Origin: Apus apus
Taxonomy: Eukaryota > Chordata > Aves > Apodiformes > Apodidae
DNA: 64,000 bases
NCBI RefSeq assembly: GCF_020740795.1
Contig: NC_067282.1
Location: 132,427,132 to 132,491,131 of the forward strand
Direction: 5' to 3'
Shown here: positions 12,401 through 42,125 of the stretch, one piece after another
Numbering within the stretch: the stretch's first letter is position 1
How the letters are laid out: every line of letters begins with the position of its first letter
Made by a program: the position numbers and the translations under genes
The notes under the pieces: generated by a model
What the model was told of the DNA's origin: nothing
What the model saw: only the letters and a program-made list of their open reading frames with translations
Databases searched by the model: none

Positions 12401-14110
12401 AGCATCGTTACCTGCCATCATCCAGGGAGCCAGGGTTTCAAAGGAAAAAAACCCAATGGCTCAATTTTAGGTCTCCCTCCTCGCCTTCTTCTCTCTTCCC
12501 CCCCCCCCGAAAAAAAACAAACCACAAAAAACAAAAAACTACACAACTTACGCCGTGACCACCACCGAGCGGGTCACGAAACTCCCCCGAGCAAGCCAGC
12601 TCTTCCCGCCTACAGGAACCGAGCCTCCCCGCAGCCCGTGTCGTCATCCCCCGCAAGCCCCAGCCCTGCCCTTCCCCGCCAGGCGCCGGGCAAGGAGAAC
12701 TTCACCTTCCCCGCCACCGAGGAAGCCCCGACACCGCGGCGGGGCCGCCAAGCCCGCACCCCCCCCGCCCCGCCAAGGCGCGCTCTCCTCTCCCGCCCGA
12801 CGCCCCCCGCGCCGTCACAGCGCCCCGGCGCTGCCACCCCCCGCCCCGCCGGGGGGCACCCAGCCCCCCCGGGCCCTCACCGCACGCCATCCGCCCCGCC
12901 ACGGAGCAGCGGCAGCCGCTGGGCCGGGGCGAGGGGCCCAGCCGCCGGGATCCCGCCGCCCGCCATCCTGCGCTCCCAGCAGAGGCTCCGCCGGGGGTCT
13001 AGACCCGGCCTCCCCACCGCAAGCCTCGTCGCTGGAGCCGGGGCCCAAGGCGGCGGCGACGGCGGCGGCGCCCTCACCTGAAGCGCCGGGAGCTGCGTGC
13101 CTGCCGTGCCCGCCGGCGGCAGAGGAGGGAAAGGGGCTGCCGAGAGGGCGGAAGAGCGCGGAGGAAGGCGAGAGGAGCCCCCGCCGCTGCACCCGCGCCC
13201 CGCCGCGCCGCCCTCCTGCCGCCCCCCGCGCCCTCCTGCCGCCGCCCGCCTCCCCGCCCCGCCTCCTGGCCGCCGCCCAGACGCCTCCCGATTGGCCCGC
13301 CGCGCAGGGCAGGCTCCCGCCCCGCCGCCGCCCATTGGCTGCCCGCGCTGCCAGTCCACGCCGCTTCCTAACCGGGGGCTGGAAGGGGCGGTGGGGGCAA
13401 AGGTGGCGGGCGGTGCGGGAGCGGGTGCGGGAGCGGGGCGGCAAGGGGGGGGGGGGGGGTGGGGCGCGTGCCCGCCAGCTCCCCAGCGGTGCGGTTTAGT
13501 GGGGTCGCGCCCACCCTCCCCACCCCACTCCCCCCCCCCATGGCCGAGCCCCCGGCTCCGGGGAGCACCTCCTGAGGGGGCTGTGGGCGCTGCGGGGTAA
13601 GGGCGCTGCGCCCGGCCGTGCCGCCCCGCGCCTGCCCGGCAGGCGCTGTGCAGGGGTAGGGAGGCGTGATGTCCGTGGTGGGAAAGGCGCGGGCAGTCAG
13701 TGCTGCGGAACGTGGCAGGCAGGGCGGGAGGCGGCTCGGAACCTTGCGCCCGTGTTCCGCTGCCAGCGCGGGGGGCTGCGGGGGAGCAGGGGATTTGGTT
13801 TCCCCGGGCGGAACTTGAGCGAGGTGATAGATCCCGAGAAGTGACAGGGACTTTTTAACGAAGGCTTTTAACTCCGCTCCCGCGGCAGCCCGGCCGTGTA
13901 ACGCAGTGCCCTCTTAACTTCCCGCTGCGGCAGCGCCGGTGCGGCACTGCTCCCGCCGCCGTCTGTCCGCTGCGGGGCCGTCCTGCCGCGGCGGGCAGGG
14001 CAGGACTCGGCGGGCTTGGCTGGAGAGCCAGGCGGCTCAAGGACAGAGACACCTTCAAACGGCGGGGTTACACCTCTGTGCGCAGAGGGACGCGACACTG
14101 CGATGGCACC
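12400..14110 (-). promoter_or_regulatory. PACSIN2: CpG island, likely PACSIN2 promoter and first exon
   Basis: A long GC-rich, CpG-dense block with many GGGCGG-type Sp1 boxes and CCAAT-like ATTGG motifs (13290-13340) in otherwise AT-rich DNA. Read on the minus strand it offers several consensus splice donors: CAG|gtgagg with the exon edge at 13078, GCG|gtgagg at 12881, GGC|gtaagt at 12552 and CAG|gtaacg at 12412. These would be alternative 3' ends of non-coding first exons. Long open frames here on both strands are a by-product of the GC bias: they are proline-, alanine-, glycine- and arginine-rich in every frame. Assigning it to PACSIN2 (an F-BAR membrane-remodelling protein) is inference from synteny; no PACSIN2 coding sequence is in the window. 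Confidence 0.55.
13445..13459. repeat. G15 homopolymer in the CpG island
   Basis: Fifteen consecutive G, then T and four more G. Such a run can form a quadruplex and is a common site of assembly or sequencing error. Confidence 0.9.
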
Positions 14111-15483
14111 GCCGGCAGAACTGTTACTCCAGCCTTTCCCCGTCTCTCAGACTTCGTTTGGTTTAGGCAGTGAATTATTTCACGTCCCGAGCAGCAGCCA
14201 TCACGGTAACCTTCTTTCGTTCCTTCAGCCTTTGCCTTCTCCTCCACCAGCTTCAGCAGTTCCCTCCCATCTGCCCTTCTCATCACGGATCTGCCTCCAG
14301 CCTTGTCCCAGGGGACAGCCTGGTTTGAGGACAGAGAGAGTTCTGGATCACTGGGTAGGGCTGCAAAACAGTCCTAAGAGTACTTTCCTCTTGGCCATGT
14401 TTCTTATGCAAGTCTGCATATAATCAGCAGAGACGCCAAGTCTTCCTGTACTCTTTCACTAAGTGCGTGACTCATTAACTTGAGGAGTTTTAAATTCACC
14501 GGGAATTCAGATTACCTCGGTAGGGCTGCGAGACCGTGGCACTGGGGGAAACTTTACCTTCTGAAGAAACATCCTTTAAAAACTTATTTTAATTAAATGC
14601 TATTACGTTAATTATAATTACAGGAAAAATTGCCCAAGTTGGTTAGCTTTCTAAAATTTAAATGATTTCTCCCTTCCTTAATCTCCTTTCCTTCTCTCTC
14701 CTAAGTTGAAAGTTAAAAGTTTCCATTTGAGAGGAGGAATCTTAAAATCTGTTGTTTCTTCTCTAACTCCTGATCGCAGATGCACTTTAGTTTTACACGC
14801 TGTGTGTATCATTAAATATGATATCAAGCTTTGCTCTCTTTACAGGAGGTTACAAGTGATATATATAATAATAAATAACAGCTCTTTCTGTACGGACACG
14901 AATTGAGCTTCTGTTTAGCCTTGAGCATTGTCAAAGCTGGAAATCCTCCCTGCTAGAACACTTAGACTTTCTTCAACCTCAACATCAAAACAGTTATTCA
15001 TCTATTAGTACAGACAAATAATGCTCAAACTTGTTCAAAGACTGAAGCAACAGAACAAGAATTCACAGCACTCCCTTGGTAGAACTAAGTTCATACTGTG
15101 ATGAAAGGGAATTCCATACTGGCAGAGGACAGAAGTTCAACCTGGAGCCTCTGATGGACTGACACACAAAACCCCCAACTATTCCACGCAGAGTTGATTG
15201 AATACCAACCATCCTATACCCACAAAATTACTTCATTGTGCACAAAAACAGTGCCAATCACATATATGCTACAGCACATGAAAACCAGGGCTCACATTCT
15301 TATATTAGGCCAGTATAGGGGCAATTACTGTAAATGGAGCAACAGTTGCATATGCAGACCCTGGGACTGGTTGCAAAAACCTGTAAGTCTTATAACAACG
15401 GGAAAAACAGTGTCTTTTTCTTCAAATCAGTTATTCCCATGCATGGACTTTGCTAGGCCTCTGTACTGCTTCTCCATTATGTA
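14111..15483. other. Non-coding flank of the CpG island
   Basis: GC content falls back to background. No exon, RNA gene or repeat is recognised. A pyrimidine-rich stretch lies near 14640-14700. Confidence 0.5.
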
Positions 15484-15720
15484 TCAAATAGAATCATAGA
15501 ACGGTTTGAGTTGGAAGGGACCTTAAAGGTCATCTAGTTCCAACCCCCCTGCCACAGGCAGAGACACCTCCCACTAAACCAGGTTGCTCCAAGCCCCCCA
15601 TCCAGCCTGGCCTTGAACACTTCCAGGGATGGGGCATCCACAGCTTCCCTGGGCAACCTGTGCCAGTGTCTCACCATCTTCACACTAATATCTAATTTAA
15701 ATCTCCCCTCTTTCAGTTTT
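15484..15720 (-). mobile_element. CR1 LINE 3'-end fragment
   Basis: It starts with the octamer-type 3' terminus (AATCATAGAAC on plus), then the hallmark 'gttggaagggaccttaaaggtcatctagttccaacccccctgcc' and 'cttccagggatggggcatccacagcttccctgggcaacctgt'. The sense strand is minus. About 235 bp of 3'UTR remain, strongly 5'-truncated near 'ctctttcagttttt'. No coding part is left. An AT-rich, low-complexity stretch follows immediately. Confidence 0.95.
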
Positions 15721-18700
15721 TATTATTTTACTCTATTAATTTAAATTTATTTGTCATATTATATATTATTTATTATCTTAGATATTAGTTTTAATTACAA
15801 TAATTTTCATTACATTATTTGTGTGTATATGTGCATTATATATATTTTACTACTGTACGTATTGACATATTTAAAATATGTATATACATATAAGTACAGT
15901 AAATTTAGCCCTTGTGTCAGTGCAAAGGCAGTGCTCTTGGGAGTCCACTTCATACGGATCTTGAACTGGTTCTGCCTTCCAAGGTAATGGAGGATGATCA
16001 GAAATTAGGAATTTGCACAATATTTTGGTACTAACAACTGGATTCAGATTTTAACACAACTTGAGAAATAACAATTGTTCTCCAACTTTTCACATAGGCA
16101 TCTTTATAAATCTATTAACATCTATAAAAATGCTATGAAATTATAATTAAATAATTAAATTATAATTAAAGATAAAAATGTAAAGGCAGGACTACTAATT
16201 GGAAAAAGGAAAGTTCACCAAAGTACAATTTATATGAACATTTTAATTAAATATTTGAAGGTTTCTCTAGGCACCACTTTAGGGAATAGTATTTTCAAGC
16301 TGCTGAATATCCTCTTCTGGCTGCAAGGTGCTTCCTATGCTTTTTACATTTTAGACACCTTTGGAAGTCAGTGAGACAAAAGATATCAGAATCTCAAAAA
16401 ATATGTTTTTAATTGTAAAGCTTGTGCTCCTTTTCCAAGTGTACCATTTGAAACAATATGGAAGCAATATTATTACAGTCATCTTACTCTACTTTTTGGG
16501 CCACCACTATTGATATTCCCATGAATTACCTCTATATGTGAAAGCAGAATTTGTCTGCATTGGGGTTAATATACATGCTGGTGCAGTCATTTGACTTCAT
16601 TACTTACAGTAACACAGTTAATGTATGTATAAATATATACAGGCTTGAGGCCACATTCACTGAATAAATACATATATGCACTTGAAAAACTCCTTGGAGA
16701 AATATACCTCAGTGATTAATAAGGTACTACTTTTTTCAGTGTTTAAAATGTAAAATATCTTTATGCATATTCAAACACTAAGTTTTTCTGGTAATGAATT
16801 AAAAGAGACTAGTGGTCTAATTATATCTATCATCAGTCATGCAACCTCCCAGCATGATGACATTACTAATTTTCACTTTAGTATTCTGATTTTTTTTTTT
16901 CCCCCTAAGTATTAAAATTCAGTCGTTATATTCAGAATGTGGCATCCTGGGAAAGATTATCTCCAACTTTTTTCTTAGAAGAAAGGCTAACACTCTGTGC
17001 AGTCCCGCTGGCAAGCATTTGATTCAGACTGTTAGGAACAGGACAGGAAGTTTCTGAAAAATAATTAAAAAAAAAACAAAAATTCCTCTCTCATTTTAAG
17101 TAAGTATCCCACGGTTATTTTTGCTTTTAACACAATCTATTTTTAAATATGCTTCTTGTGTCTTTGGTTGTCCTCAGAAATCCCATGTGTCCTTTTAAGC
17201 ACTAGTACTTTCTCTGTAAAGAAACTGTGTCTCTTGTCTTCACTCCATGTAAATTTTCTTGGTGTTTCTTGACTCTTGCAGTAACATTTCAGCACTCTCT
17301 TCCAAACATTTCTTTCTAGCTCAGAAAGCCCAGGTGTCATATATATTTATTTACACTTTAAATCTAAGTGTAAATCCTGAACCGTATCTTGATTGCAAAT
17401 ATAAAGCCAGTAGTGATTATATATGCCAACCAATGACACTGGTACTAAAAATATGACGCTATGATACTAAATTTAATTCCACTCAAATCCATCAACTTCA
17501 CTGGGAAAGAGCTTTTCACACATTGGACATGTTTTAATCTGACATATTCTTGATTACCTCCTTGTTTTTCACACTAATTTAAAATATTGATTAGTGTTTT
17601 ACACAGTCCAAACTTTTCTATTTCACAATTGTCTAAGATGATCTCAGGTATGAGTTACATGTTTTTAACAGGTACAAAATTTGAGAGTAGCTAAGACACA
17701 GAAGGCTGTCAGTGGTGAAGATATCTCTGTGTCCTAACAACTGGGAAGGTCCTGGCTACGGACTTCTTGAAGTATGGAGAGTTTGTTTAAGCTTGCCTAA
17801 TTTTTGATGGCAACTTAAAAAAAAGTGGGTAAAAAATAAGTCTAGCACAAACAACTTCCTGCTATTCAGTAAAAAACAATCAGTTTTTCCAAGATACTAA
17901 TTGATGTTCCTATTTCCTCTTAATGATCACATTTTTAACAAAATTGTGGCTTAAGTTAGCTTTTCCCAGCTACAGGCAATTTATTTTCTGCAGGGAATAC
18001 AGGAATAAATGTTTTGTTGGTTTTTGTTAAGGAACCCCACAGGTTAGCATAACTAGTTTGGGAGACCAGTGTTATATTTGGATACCTACACACCAGATGG
18101 CACAGAGTCCTTCCCACCAGTCTGAGGGTTAGAGCGAGCCATTTTAATGAAGCAAGCACCAAATGCAAGTTGCATTTTGGTTTTTTCCACCTAAATAAAC
18201 TGAACAGCAACTACTTCAGAAACAGCACTAGTTTATAATGACAGAGCAAAGCCCTTCCTTTACTACAGATAAATGAGCTCTGCCTGACATGTTCTGCTGC
18301 TGAAATGCAGGACTATATATCTTCTGTGAAATGTCTATTGTTTTGCTAAGTTTATAGCAGGAAGTGAATCAGGAGACAGGGACATTTCAGGCAGAAGTTC
18401 TATTGTAAAGTCAACAGCAACAAAGTAGCTTTAGGGGTAATACTGTTTCTTTTCTTCTAATTAAGTTCCTAAAGCCATATAAAGAAGCTATTCTGTGAGA
18501 ATCTATTAATTCCTTCCATGTCAAAGAATTAATAGGGAGAAAGGTTAGTGCCCAGGAAGCAAGCCCCACTATTCAACTCTAGCAATAAGCTCCTTCTACA
18601 CTGCTGTCATTAGAACAATTCCCATAGCTGTTTAGAGCTTGTCTATTTATTTCTTCATACAATACTGTCGTTATGCCAGTGATCACTTGAGCATATGAAG

Positions 18701-21700
18701 AGCAGTGTTTTAAGACTGAGACACACATTTATTTTAGTTCTGCCTGGCAAGTTATTACACTAGCTGAAGTCAGAACTTTTGAGAACTGTTATTTCTGATT
18801 TGTTTTGCTCCACTGAAAGCCAAAGCAGTTTCTTTATCCTACAGTTAGATACATTTGGAGGATGACTGGCCAAGGGCCACAGTTACTTACTCAGAACTAA
18901 GAGCTTGTTTGCTCACAGTTACTCACGTTTAAGCCCACTTAAGCCCTCTCAGTCAGAGGTAAAAGTCTTTAATCTTTTGGAGAAGAGGAAAACGAGCTAC
19001 CTTACTCGTTACTACTGTTGAATGAGAGCATCCATGTGAAGTTTAACATCTTTCATTATACACATTAGCATTACTCCTTCAGTCAATTCCCTTTAACTCC
19101 TATAGTAGATGAATGCCCCAGGTTGTGTGTACACATCTCTCTAATCATCTCAGTTCCAGCTGATAGCAGAGCACACCCCAGGCTGTTATCAGTTTGTACA
19201 CCACTTTGTACCATTAGTTCTGTCCTACTACAGCAATAGTTAAGGACAAAAGAGTGAAACGTTTAAGATTTTATTCCTGAGTAGGCAATTAAAGCATTTG
19301 TTTCCAGTTTCTCTTCCTCCTTACCAGATTTTCACCTTTACCTTTCAAGGCCACGCACAAACAAGCATCTCGCAGGGTGATATATCTACATACTACCTTC
19401 CTCCCCCTCCCCCAGAACTATTAGCTATGACTGCTTTTGTTTCCTTGTCATCCTCCTGTTTCTGAGTCTGCAGACAAGCTGCTTCATGCACAGAGAAGAC
19501 TCATTACAGCTAACACTGAACATGACCCCTTTCCTTATTAAAATTCCTTCAAAGAAGCACAGTATTTTTTCAACAGGTCTTATGTGGAAAAGAAGAGATA
19601 TTACATAGCAATGGATATTCCTAATTTTTACTGCCTCAAGAACCTTTCACTTATGTACATAAGGCTTCAAGTTCTTTATAGAAAATGAAGACTTCTTGCT
19701 TACAGGTTTTGGGGGGTTTGTTTGTTACTGACAATCAGAAAGTCAATCTTAGTAATCTATAATTCCATGAAGGTTTTTCATGCTTTGGAAGTAAAAACAT
19801 AGTTAAGCCTTCAAACTTATAGCTCTGCAAAAAGCCTGTTAGAAAAGGAAATAAGGAGAAAGGAGTCTGATGTATCTAATCACTAGTCTATTGTTTTTAA
19901 AAAGAAAGTGGAATGGGATCAGGAAGAAAGGGTCACAGTATCTGCAGTCTCTTTGACTGTTTAAAAAAGAAGACTGCATTACTGAATTCATCTTTGGGTC
20001 AGCAGGATAAATTACTAGGAATACACTGGTTGGAAATTTAAATGTGTAAAATGTGACATCAAGTTCTGAAATCTAAATTCTAGTTCTGAGACTAAGTGCT
20101 ACATAACCAAAGATTCCCATCAGATCTTTTTTTTTTTTGTCTTTTTCTCCTATTAGTAATAGTTGAATGTTTTTATTTTGAGGTAGTAATCATAACTTAC
20201 TAGATATTTTACAGAGATATTTCACCCTTAAATGTTTGAAATACTCTTTCCCAATACTACAGTGGCCAGAGAGAAAGATTTGTGTGTTCCAGACTGAAAG
20301 CACTGACACAAAAATATTGTCCATATACCTGCTACATGCTGGGACAGAAATCCTTATTCTTGGAGAACAATAATAAGACTTCCACTGACTTAAAGTGATG
20401 AGTTTTTCAGAAGTCACGACTGGAAGAGATACATTATTACACTGAGTAACAACAAACTCAAATGAGTTGACACTTTCCAAACCATTAAAAAACCCTCAAA
20501 CTAATAAATAAGAATATTCAATATTAGTGCTATTACAGGTAGCACCATTCCTAATCTGTCTTGTCAATCTGTGTTTTACAGGCCCTGATTCAATTTGCAG
20601 CCCAGCTATAAAGACACCATTGCCAACACAGAGTACTCCTACACAGAAGCTTGGAAGAACAAGATTATTTAGATGGTACCATCAGTTTTGGTGAATAAAA
20701 ACTACCCCCTAGATTAAGTCCCCAAAACCTGTAAAGGTTTTAAAAAGCAATAAATCCTAGCAACTCAGACCTGGTTTTGCTTTCACATTAAGCCTTGCAG
20801 AAAAGGATACTGAAAGTCACTGCAGTTCAGCTAGTATGTTACGACTTTTACATAATCAAAATGCTAACAGTGTGAAGTTAATTTTTTTTTACCAGAATCT
20901 GCATTTCTCAATATATCTCTTCCCTATAAAATCTCACCAGCACCAAGAGCAAAGAAGGGAAGGAGTAATCATTCTGTTGTAGCCACCCTTGCCAGTGCTA
21001 CTGTTACTATAGAACAAGACTACAACAACCCCCTTTGTCCAAGCTACTGAAGAAACTAATTATGAGCAGTGGAAACAAAAATGAGATAAAGCTCCATTTT
21101 CCTTCTATCAGAGTATCCTTGTTGTGTTGCCTGTCTGTAAGAAATAGAACCGTACCATAGGATACAATTTACTACAGCCTCATAGTTCCTAAGGCTGTCA
21201 CCACTTCCTACCTTACCTCTAACAGGCAGTTGGGGGTATAACCGGAAATATCTGCCCACTAAACAACACTTCATATCTGACCACAGATCTACTAAAGAGT
21301 AGCTTACCTGTAAAGTTTCAAACACACAAGCAAGACTCAGACACTTAGGAACTAAAACCAAAAAAAACCCAGAAAAAAAACAAACACAAAACCCCAGCCC
21401 CAAAAATGATGAGGCCTGGAACTATAGCCTTACTGTACTGCAATAATAATACTTTCTCAGCCTTATTTCAAGAGCCAACTTGAACATGTTTTATGGAGCC
21501 CAGTGAGAAGACTCAAGTCTGATGACCAGAGTCTGGTCTCTATTTTAATGGAATATACAAGACTAGGCAAGATAAGGATTATATTGGGAGTGACTCATTC
21601 AGTCTATGTATAACATTCCTTATTGTAAGGATGAATCCCCAATCACGTGTAAGGATTTTGGTCAGCCCAGCCCACATCCTCCCTCCCTCCCCAGCCCAAA

Positions 21701-22900
21701 CTACTCTTGCCACTGCACTAGTGGCATCCAGATTAGAGTGTACTATGGTTACATGGACATTGTAACTCTCAGCCTCCTTCATCTTCCTCTCTGCAGTACT
21801 CTGCCATGGAAAAAAAAAAAAAAAAAAAAAAAAGAGAGGAGGGAGAAAGAGAATAAAGACAACCAGAACTGCACATTGCAAGTGGAAGCAAGAGCCAATG
21901 ACAAACTCAACTAGTTTATTTATATGCTATGATGTTAGAAGACTGAAATACTTATTTTTAACTTTTGCTCTACAAATTTTGGTAAGCTAATCATCACAAC
22001 TTTTGTTATCAGAGCTACCAGAAATAGCTTACCATGTCCAACAACATTTTTGTTATAGTGTACACCAAATATACAAAAATATACAGATGTTGTACTTATA
22101 TACATGCATAAATACACAAAGAGATTCTGGTGCAAATAGGGATTTATCATCAGCTTCAGGCCATGAGATTTATTACAGTCTGTAGTTGTTCTGTCTGTTT
22201 TTCCAGACATGCATTATCTTGAAATAAAAATTAATGGCTACTGAAATAAAGCATCAATATACCATCTGAAACAGTCCATGAAACTTTCTACCTTTAAAGA
22301 ATTAGCAGCTGAAAACATTTAAAAGAAATTTAAAAACTCGACCTTCAGCATATAAAGTTGCTTTTCAATTTCTTAATACTGTTTATAAATCATCAGCTGT
22401 GTTAACTGACAACAGCCCCAACTCCATGTACTGCTACTTTTTCTAGCTACTCTTCTTTTACCACAAGAACCTGAACCATCATTGTGACAATATTAACACC
22501 CTTTTACACAATCCACAACTCATTTGTTACAGGGAGTATGGGGCAGGTTACTATAGGAAATAAATTATATCCAGAACAGCAAGGGGTTTCTTTGAGAATG
22601 CAGATATTGAGTTGTCATCTTTATAAAGAAAGTTCTTAATCATTACTGACAGAATATTAGTTTATACAAAGTATGTATAAAACTTATATATACATACTAC
22701 ATAAATTATTGTAATCATCATTAAGTCAGTGCATATCTAGTACAGCTCCTGGTTTTAGAGCGTTTCACATCTTTCAGAGGCTGTATTGTCCTCTTTTAGT
22801 ATTCCCCACAAGCAACGCAGCAAAATAGGGGAACCTGTTACAAAACTTAATTTTTCTTCATGACGTCTGCCTACCAAGAGTGCAGCTGTTTTACCTCTTC
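15721..22900. other. AT-rich intergenic DNA downstream of TTLL1; includes its 3'UTR at the right end
   Basis: Low-complexity AT stretches lie at 15721-15870 and 16140-16170 (ttaaataattaaattataattaa). No coding exon or RNA gene was recognised. The TTLL1 3'UTR runs leftward from 22900 for an undetermined distance. TTTATT at 22169-22174 is AATAAA on the minus strand and one possible poly(A) signal, which would give a 3'UTR of about 0.7 kb. Confidence 0.5.
21810..21833. repeat. A24 homopolymer
   Basis: Twenty-four consecutive A followed by GAGAGGAGGGAGAAAGAG, a purine-rich simple repeat. No processed pseudogene was recognised upstream of it on the plus strand. Confidence 0.9.
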
Positions 22901-38314
<15,414 letters not shown>

Positions 38315-39034
38315 TCAACCTGTAAGTAAAACAAAAGTTTAAAGATGTGAAGTTGAAAACAGGGGAGAATACAAAGCAAGAAAGTCAAAGCAAAGTGACA
38401 TTTTAACATAAGTAAAATAGAAAAGTAAATTCATTCAAAAATCAAGGAAAATAACATCTTGGGTCCAGACTGAAACCCTGCACTTGTCAACTGGACCACT
38501 GCAAATAAGGACATTAGGCACAAGGACCTTTCCCACTCCCCAGCGAATCCACCTTCATGAATGGATACACAACTCGTATCTTCCCTTAAATACACTAATG
38601 ACAGAAATCACTATCATACACTTGACGGATAATGTTTACAAAACCAAAAGTAGAGCATGGGCATTTTATTATTTCAAACCAAGTTGTACATGCATGTACT
38701 TTTTTGCTTTGTTTTGAAGTAAAAGAGTTCATATGTCTCACTTAGTGACTGGAGAAGAAAACACTTCCAAGAGAAATCCCTTACCTGCTCTGTCAAGAAT
38801 CCCAATTTCCTACACCGCAAGGAAGAGAACCAAAGTCATGTTACCAACTTTGTGCTGTCTTCTCTGGATTTCATGTAGCCATGATTGTGCCTGCCCCTCT
38901 ACCTGTGGGGATACGGATCAGCTGATATAATTAAACCCTTAACAGCAGGATTTCCCCAAACCCAAGGTCGTCAGGCTGCACTTCAACTCATGACGCCTAG
39001 GTGTCACTTTCTGCTCTCACTTGTTCTTTTCTGT

Positions 39035-39517
39035 TAGAATCACGGTATCACTCTGGCTGAAAGGGACCTCAGGGGGTGTCTTGTCCAGCCTCCCGCTCAA
39101 TGCAGGATTAACTATGAGATCAGACCAGGTGGCGCAGAGCCTTATCCAGCCACATTTTGAAAACATCCAAAGATGGAGACAGCACAGCTTCTCTGGGCAT
39201 CCTGTCTCACTCACAGGGAAAAAAAAAATAATCCTCACATATTTTTCCATATATTCTGAACCCCTCTTCTTTCAGCTTATGCCTGTTGTCTCTCATCTTC
39301 CCATCATTCACCACACTGAAGAGCCCAGGTGTATCTTTTTGATAACCTCCTCACAGGTAGCAGCACGCTGATATATTAGGTGTCCCCAGAGCCGTCTCTT
39401 CTCCAGGCTGAAGAAGCTCAGTTGCCCCAGCTTCTCTTCACCAGACAACCGCTTCAGCCCCGACCATCTTGGTAATAACCCTCAGCTCCAGTTTATTGAT
39501 GCTGGTCTTGTGCTGGG
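39035..39517 (-). mobile_element. Old CR1 LINE fragment in TTLL1 intron 1
   Basis: It begins with a diverged CR1 3' terminus (gaatcacggtatcactctggctgaaagggacctcaggggg). It continues with 'cagcttctctgggcatcctgt', 'ctcttctttcagcttatgcctgttgtctctcatcttcccatca' and 'cttctccaggctgaagaagctcagttgccccagcttctcttc', all hallmark CR1 3'UTR strings in reverse complement. More diverged than the other copies, so probably an older subfamily. Confidence 0.92.
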
Positions 39518-42125
39518 GGGCTCAAGTTACTTTTGTCAGTCCTCTGGAATATTGTGTTACATCCTTGCCCTTTTCATTTGAGAAAGACAGCCAAGCCTAG
39601 CAAGGTGGGAATGCACAACAAACTGAAGAAGGAGAGAGGACAAACCCTACACCCACAATTAATTCCTACCTCTCTGAAGGGCAGGCTGAAGCCTTCTGTC
39701 AGTAGCAAGCACCCATCCGCTTGCACTCTGCTTTACAAGGGCTCTTTGGTGAGATCCCCTTCACACAGTGTCTCATATTGTGCATCAATGTAATACCAAT
39801 TAAGATGGGGGCAAAGAAACATGAATTGAAGCATATTGTCCTTCATGCATACATAGTCTCGAGCCAAAAGCCTACAGCCCAGCTGACATGGTCAGAACAC
39901 TATAAAACAAACCATGTATTTACCCCATCTCTAAGTAACTGGTGAAGCCCAGCCTCCCAGGATCTAGGCCTGATTATTATACAACTATTAAGCAAGTTAA
40001 TATATATTAATGAGAAAATGATAATAACTGATAAAGTCAAGGGTAGACAGCTCTGGTGAGCAGTTTCAGCGTCGCTGTTGAGTCTTTCTGCAGTTCATTC
40101 CATGAATCAGTTTTACAATTGCAGCCTACTGAATTTTCATAGTTATGTTTCACATAGAACAACTGCAGACAAGTGCTGATTCAGAAGAAAATCTCTTAAA
40201 ACAAAAAACAGATTCTTTGGCACGGGCTTCTCCTAGGAACAAAACCTGCCATGCAAGGGAGTAAAAGAGAGCAAAAAGATATGCAGGGGGAGCAGTAGAG
40301 GGTGTGAAGGCTAGAGGTCTGTCCATTTGTGTGTGCATATACAACACCAGATATGACCAAAACAAAAATAAATCAAAGGGATTCATTTATTTGTACTGAA
40401 GTACGTATGATTCACAATCAGTGACTCACTAGTACCACACAGCATCTTGTTGTGGTTATAAAAGTTCAGGGATTAGTCAGCTTGGAATACAATTGTCCCT
40501 TCAAAGGGAAATGCATTAAATGCTATGATAACATTAACCAAACTCAACGTAAAATTTTTAAAACACCTTAATACGTGTCCTCCCACAACTCGAAGCTATC
40601 CCACTAGTTTTACCAACATCCAACATTATACCCGTTTCTGTTAGCTGACTTCCTGATCTTGCTCCCTACTTACCAATTGTGCCTCACTCCAGCATCCTTA
40701 GTACATAAGCAACAGCTGCCTTCAGGGACTGTGCTTCCAGAAATGTGGCATCAGACAAATGCAGCTGCCTGTGCCTCTGTCTTTATAGAAGCATGTAGCT
40801 GCTGCCTGGCAAACATTAGGAGATCGGCTGCGCTGCCACAAGCAGAGCTACTTTGCCAACACTTACAACACTGCAACCTCATTTCTACCCCGGGATGCAA
40901 CAGCTATCACTGCATCCTTTCTATAGGATTCTTGATGAGACATTGCAACACATGCTACACATCCTATAGCGAGGAACACTGAAAGCCTGCACATACTGAT
41001 CCAGCAAGTGGATTTGTGGTAGCAGGTGGGACTGCTCCATGACTGGCTGTGCTGACTCCCAGACTGCACTGGTTTGATTTCAAAAGCCACAAGACAGCTC
41101 AACAGAAGACTCACCCACAGGAAGGCAAGTTAAAACTAAACCAAAGCTAAAATTCAAGGTAACTTCTACCACAAATAGAAAGATAAATTCTATTATTTTT
41201 TCCTGTTTTGGAAACTTCAGGCCTTATAGGTAGATCCATCCTGTTACAGGAAGACTGAAATTATAGCAACAGGACAGCAGACTGAAAATTATCATTAGTT
41301 TATGCAGACAGTTTGATAAGCTCAGATGATGTTTAACTGGCCTGTAAATAAAGTCTTCTGATTTTGTGTAATTTGATTATTGAAATCCACAAAAAAAGAA
41401 GTAATAAAAAAATAACCTATACTAAGTTGTACCAAATTTTTTTCTTATTTTTAATAATATAATTTTAATACAATATAACGTTTTACAGGAATCCTCTATT
41501 TGGCAATTAGGTGTTCTAGATAACCTGATGAGATGGCACAAGACAACCATGCATTCAAATTTCTGGTCAGCTGGGATCCTTAGCTTTGGTAAACATCATA
41601 GAGGAGCTGTGTACCACACAGCACCAGCCTGCATGTAGTAGGGTAACAGTAAAGTAAGTCAAAGCCTTCAGAAACCACCCGATCCTAGTCAGGAGGCAGA
41701 TGAATAACACAGGCACAGCAGGCCTGAGACTTCCCCAAACACTGCCTTTATGGCCCAGACTGGTGCCAGGGGCAGCAGACGAATCCAAGGTGAGGGCCTC
41801 TTCCCCTGTCACAAATTCATGAGGCGCTGGCGAGATCCAAAAGCATCCTGGTTGCCACTACCAGCGCTGCAGAAACCACCCGTGCTGGTGGCAGACCATC
41901 CTTTCACACTACAAAATACGGATAAGTCAGCGGTGCCGGTGTCTGTGGCACCTGACCTGGCCATTTCTGTTCGCTGCTAGCAGTTGAAAGCGTAACTGCG
42001 GGTCATCACCGAGCTTATTACCGGAAAACCCAGTTTGGGCGATGCAGCTGTGCCATCCGAGGCGAGCGGGAGGCCGGCCTCAGAGACTCCCGAAACACCA
42101 GGGATAAAAGGGAGCCAGCGGAGAG

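Noticed and set aside
12555-13600. Long overlapping open frames on both strands, up to 314 codons
   Set aside because: They occur in all frames of a CpG island, are proline-, alanine-, glycine- and arginine-rich, lack splice logic and domain features, and are expected from high GC content.
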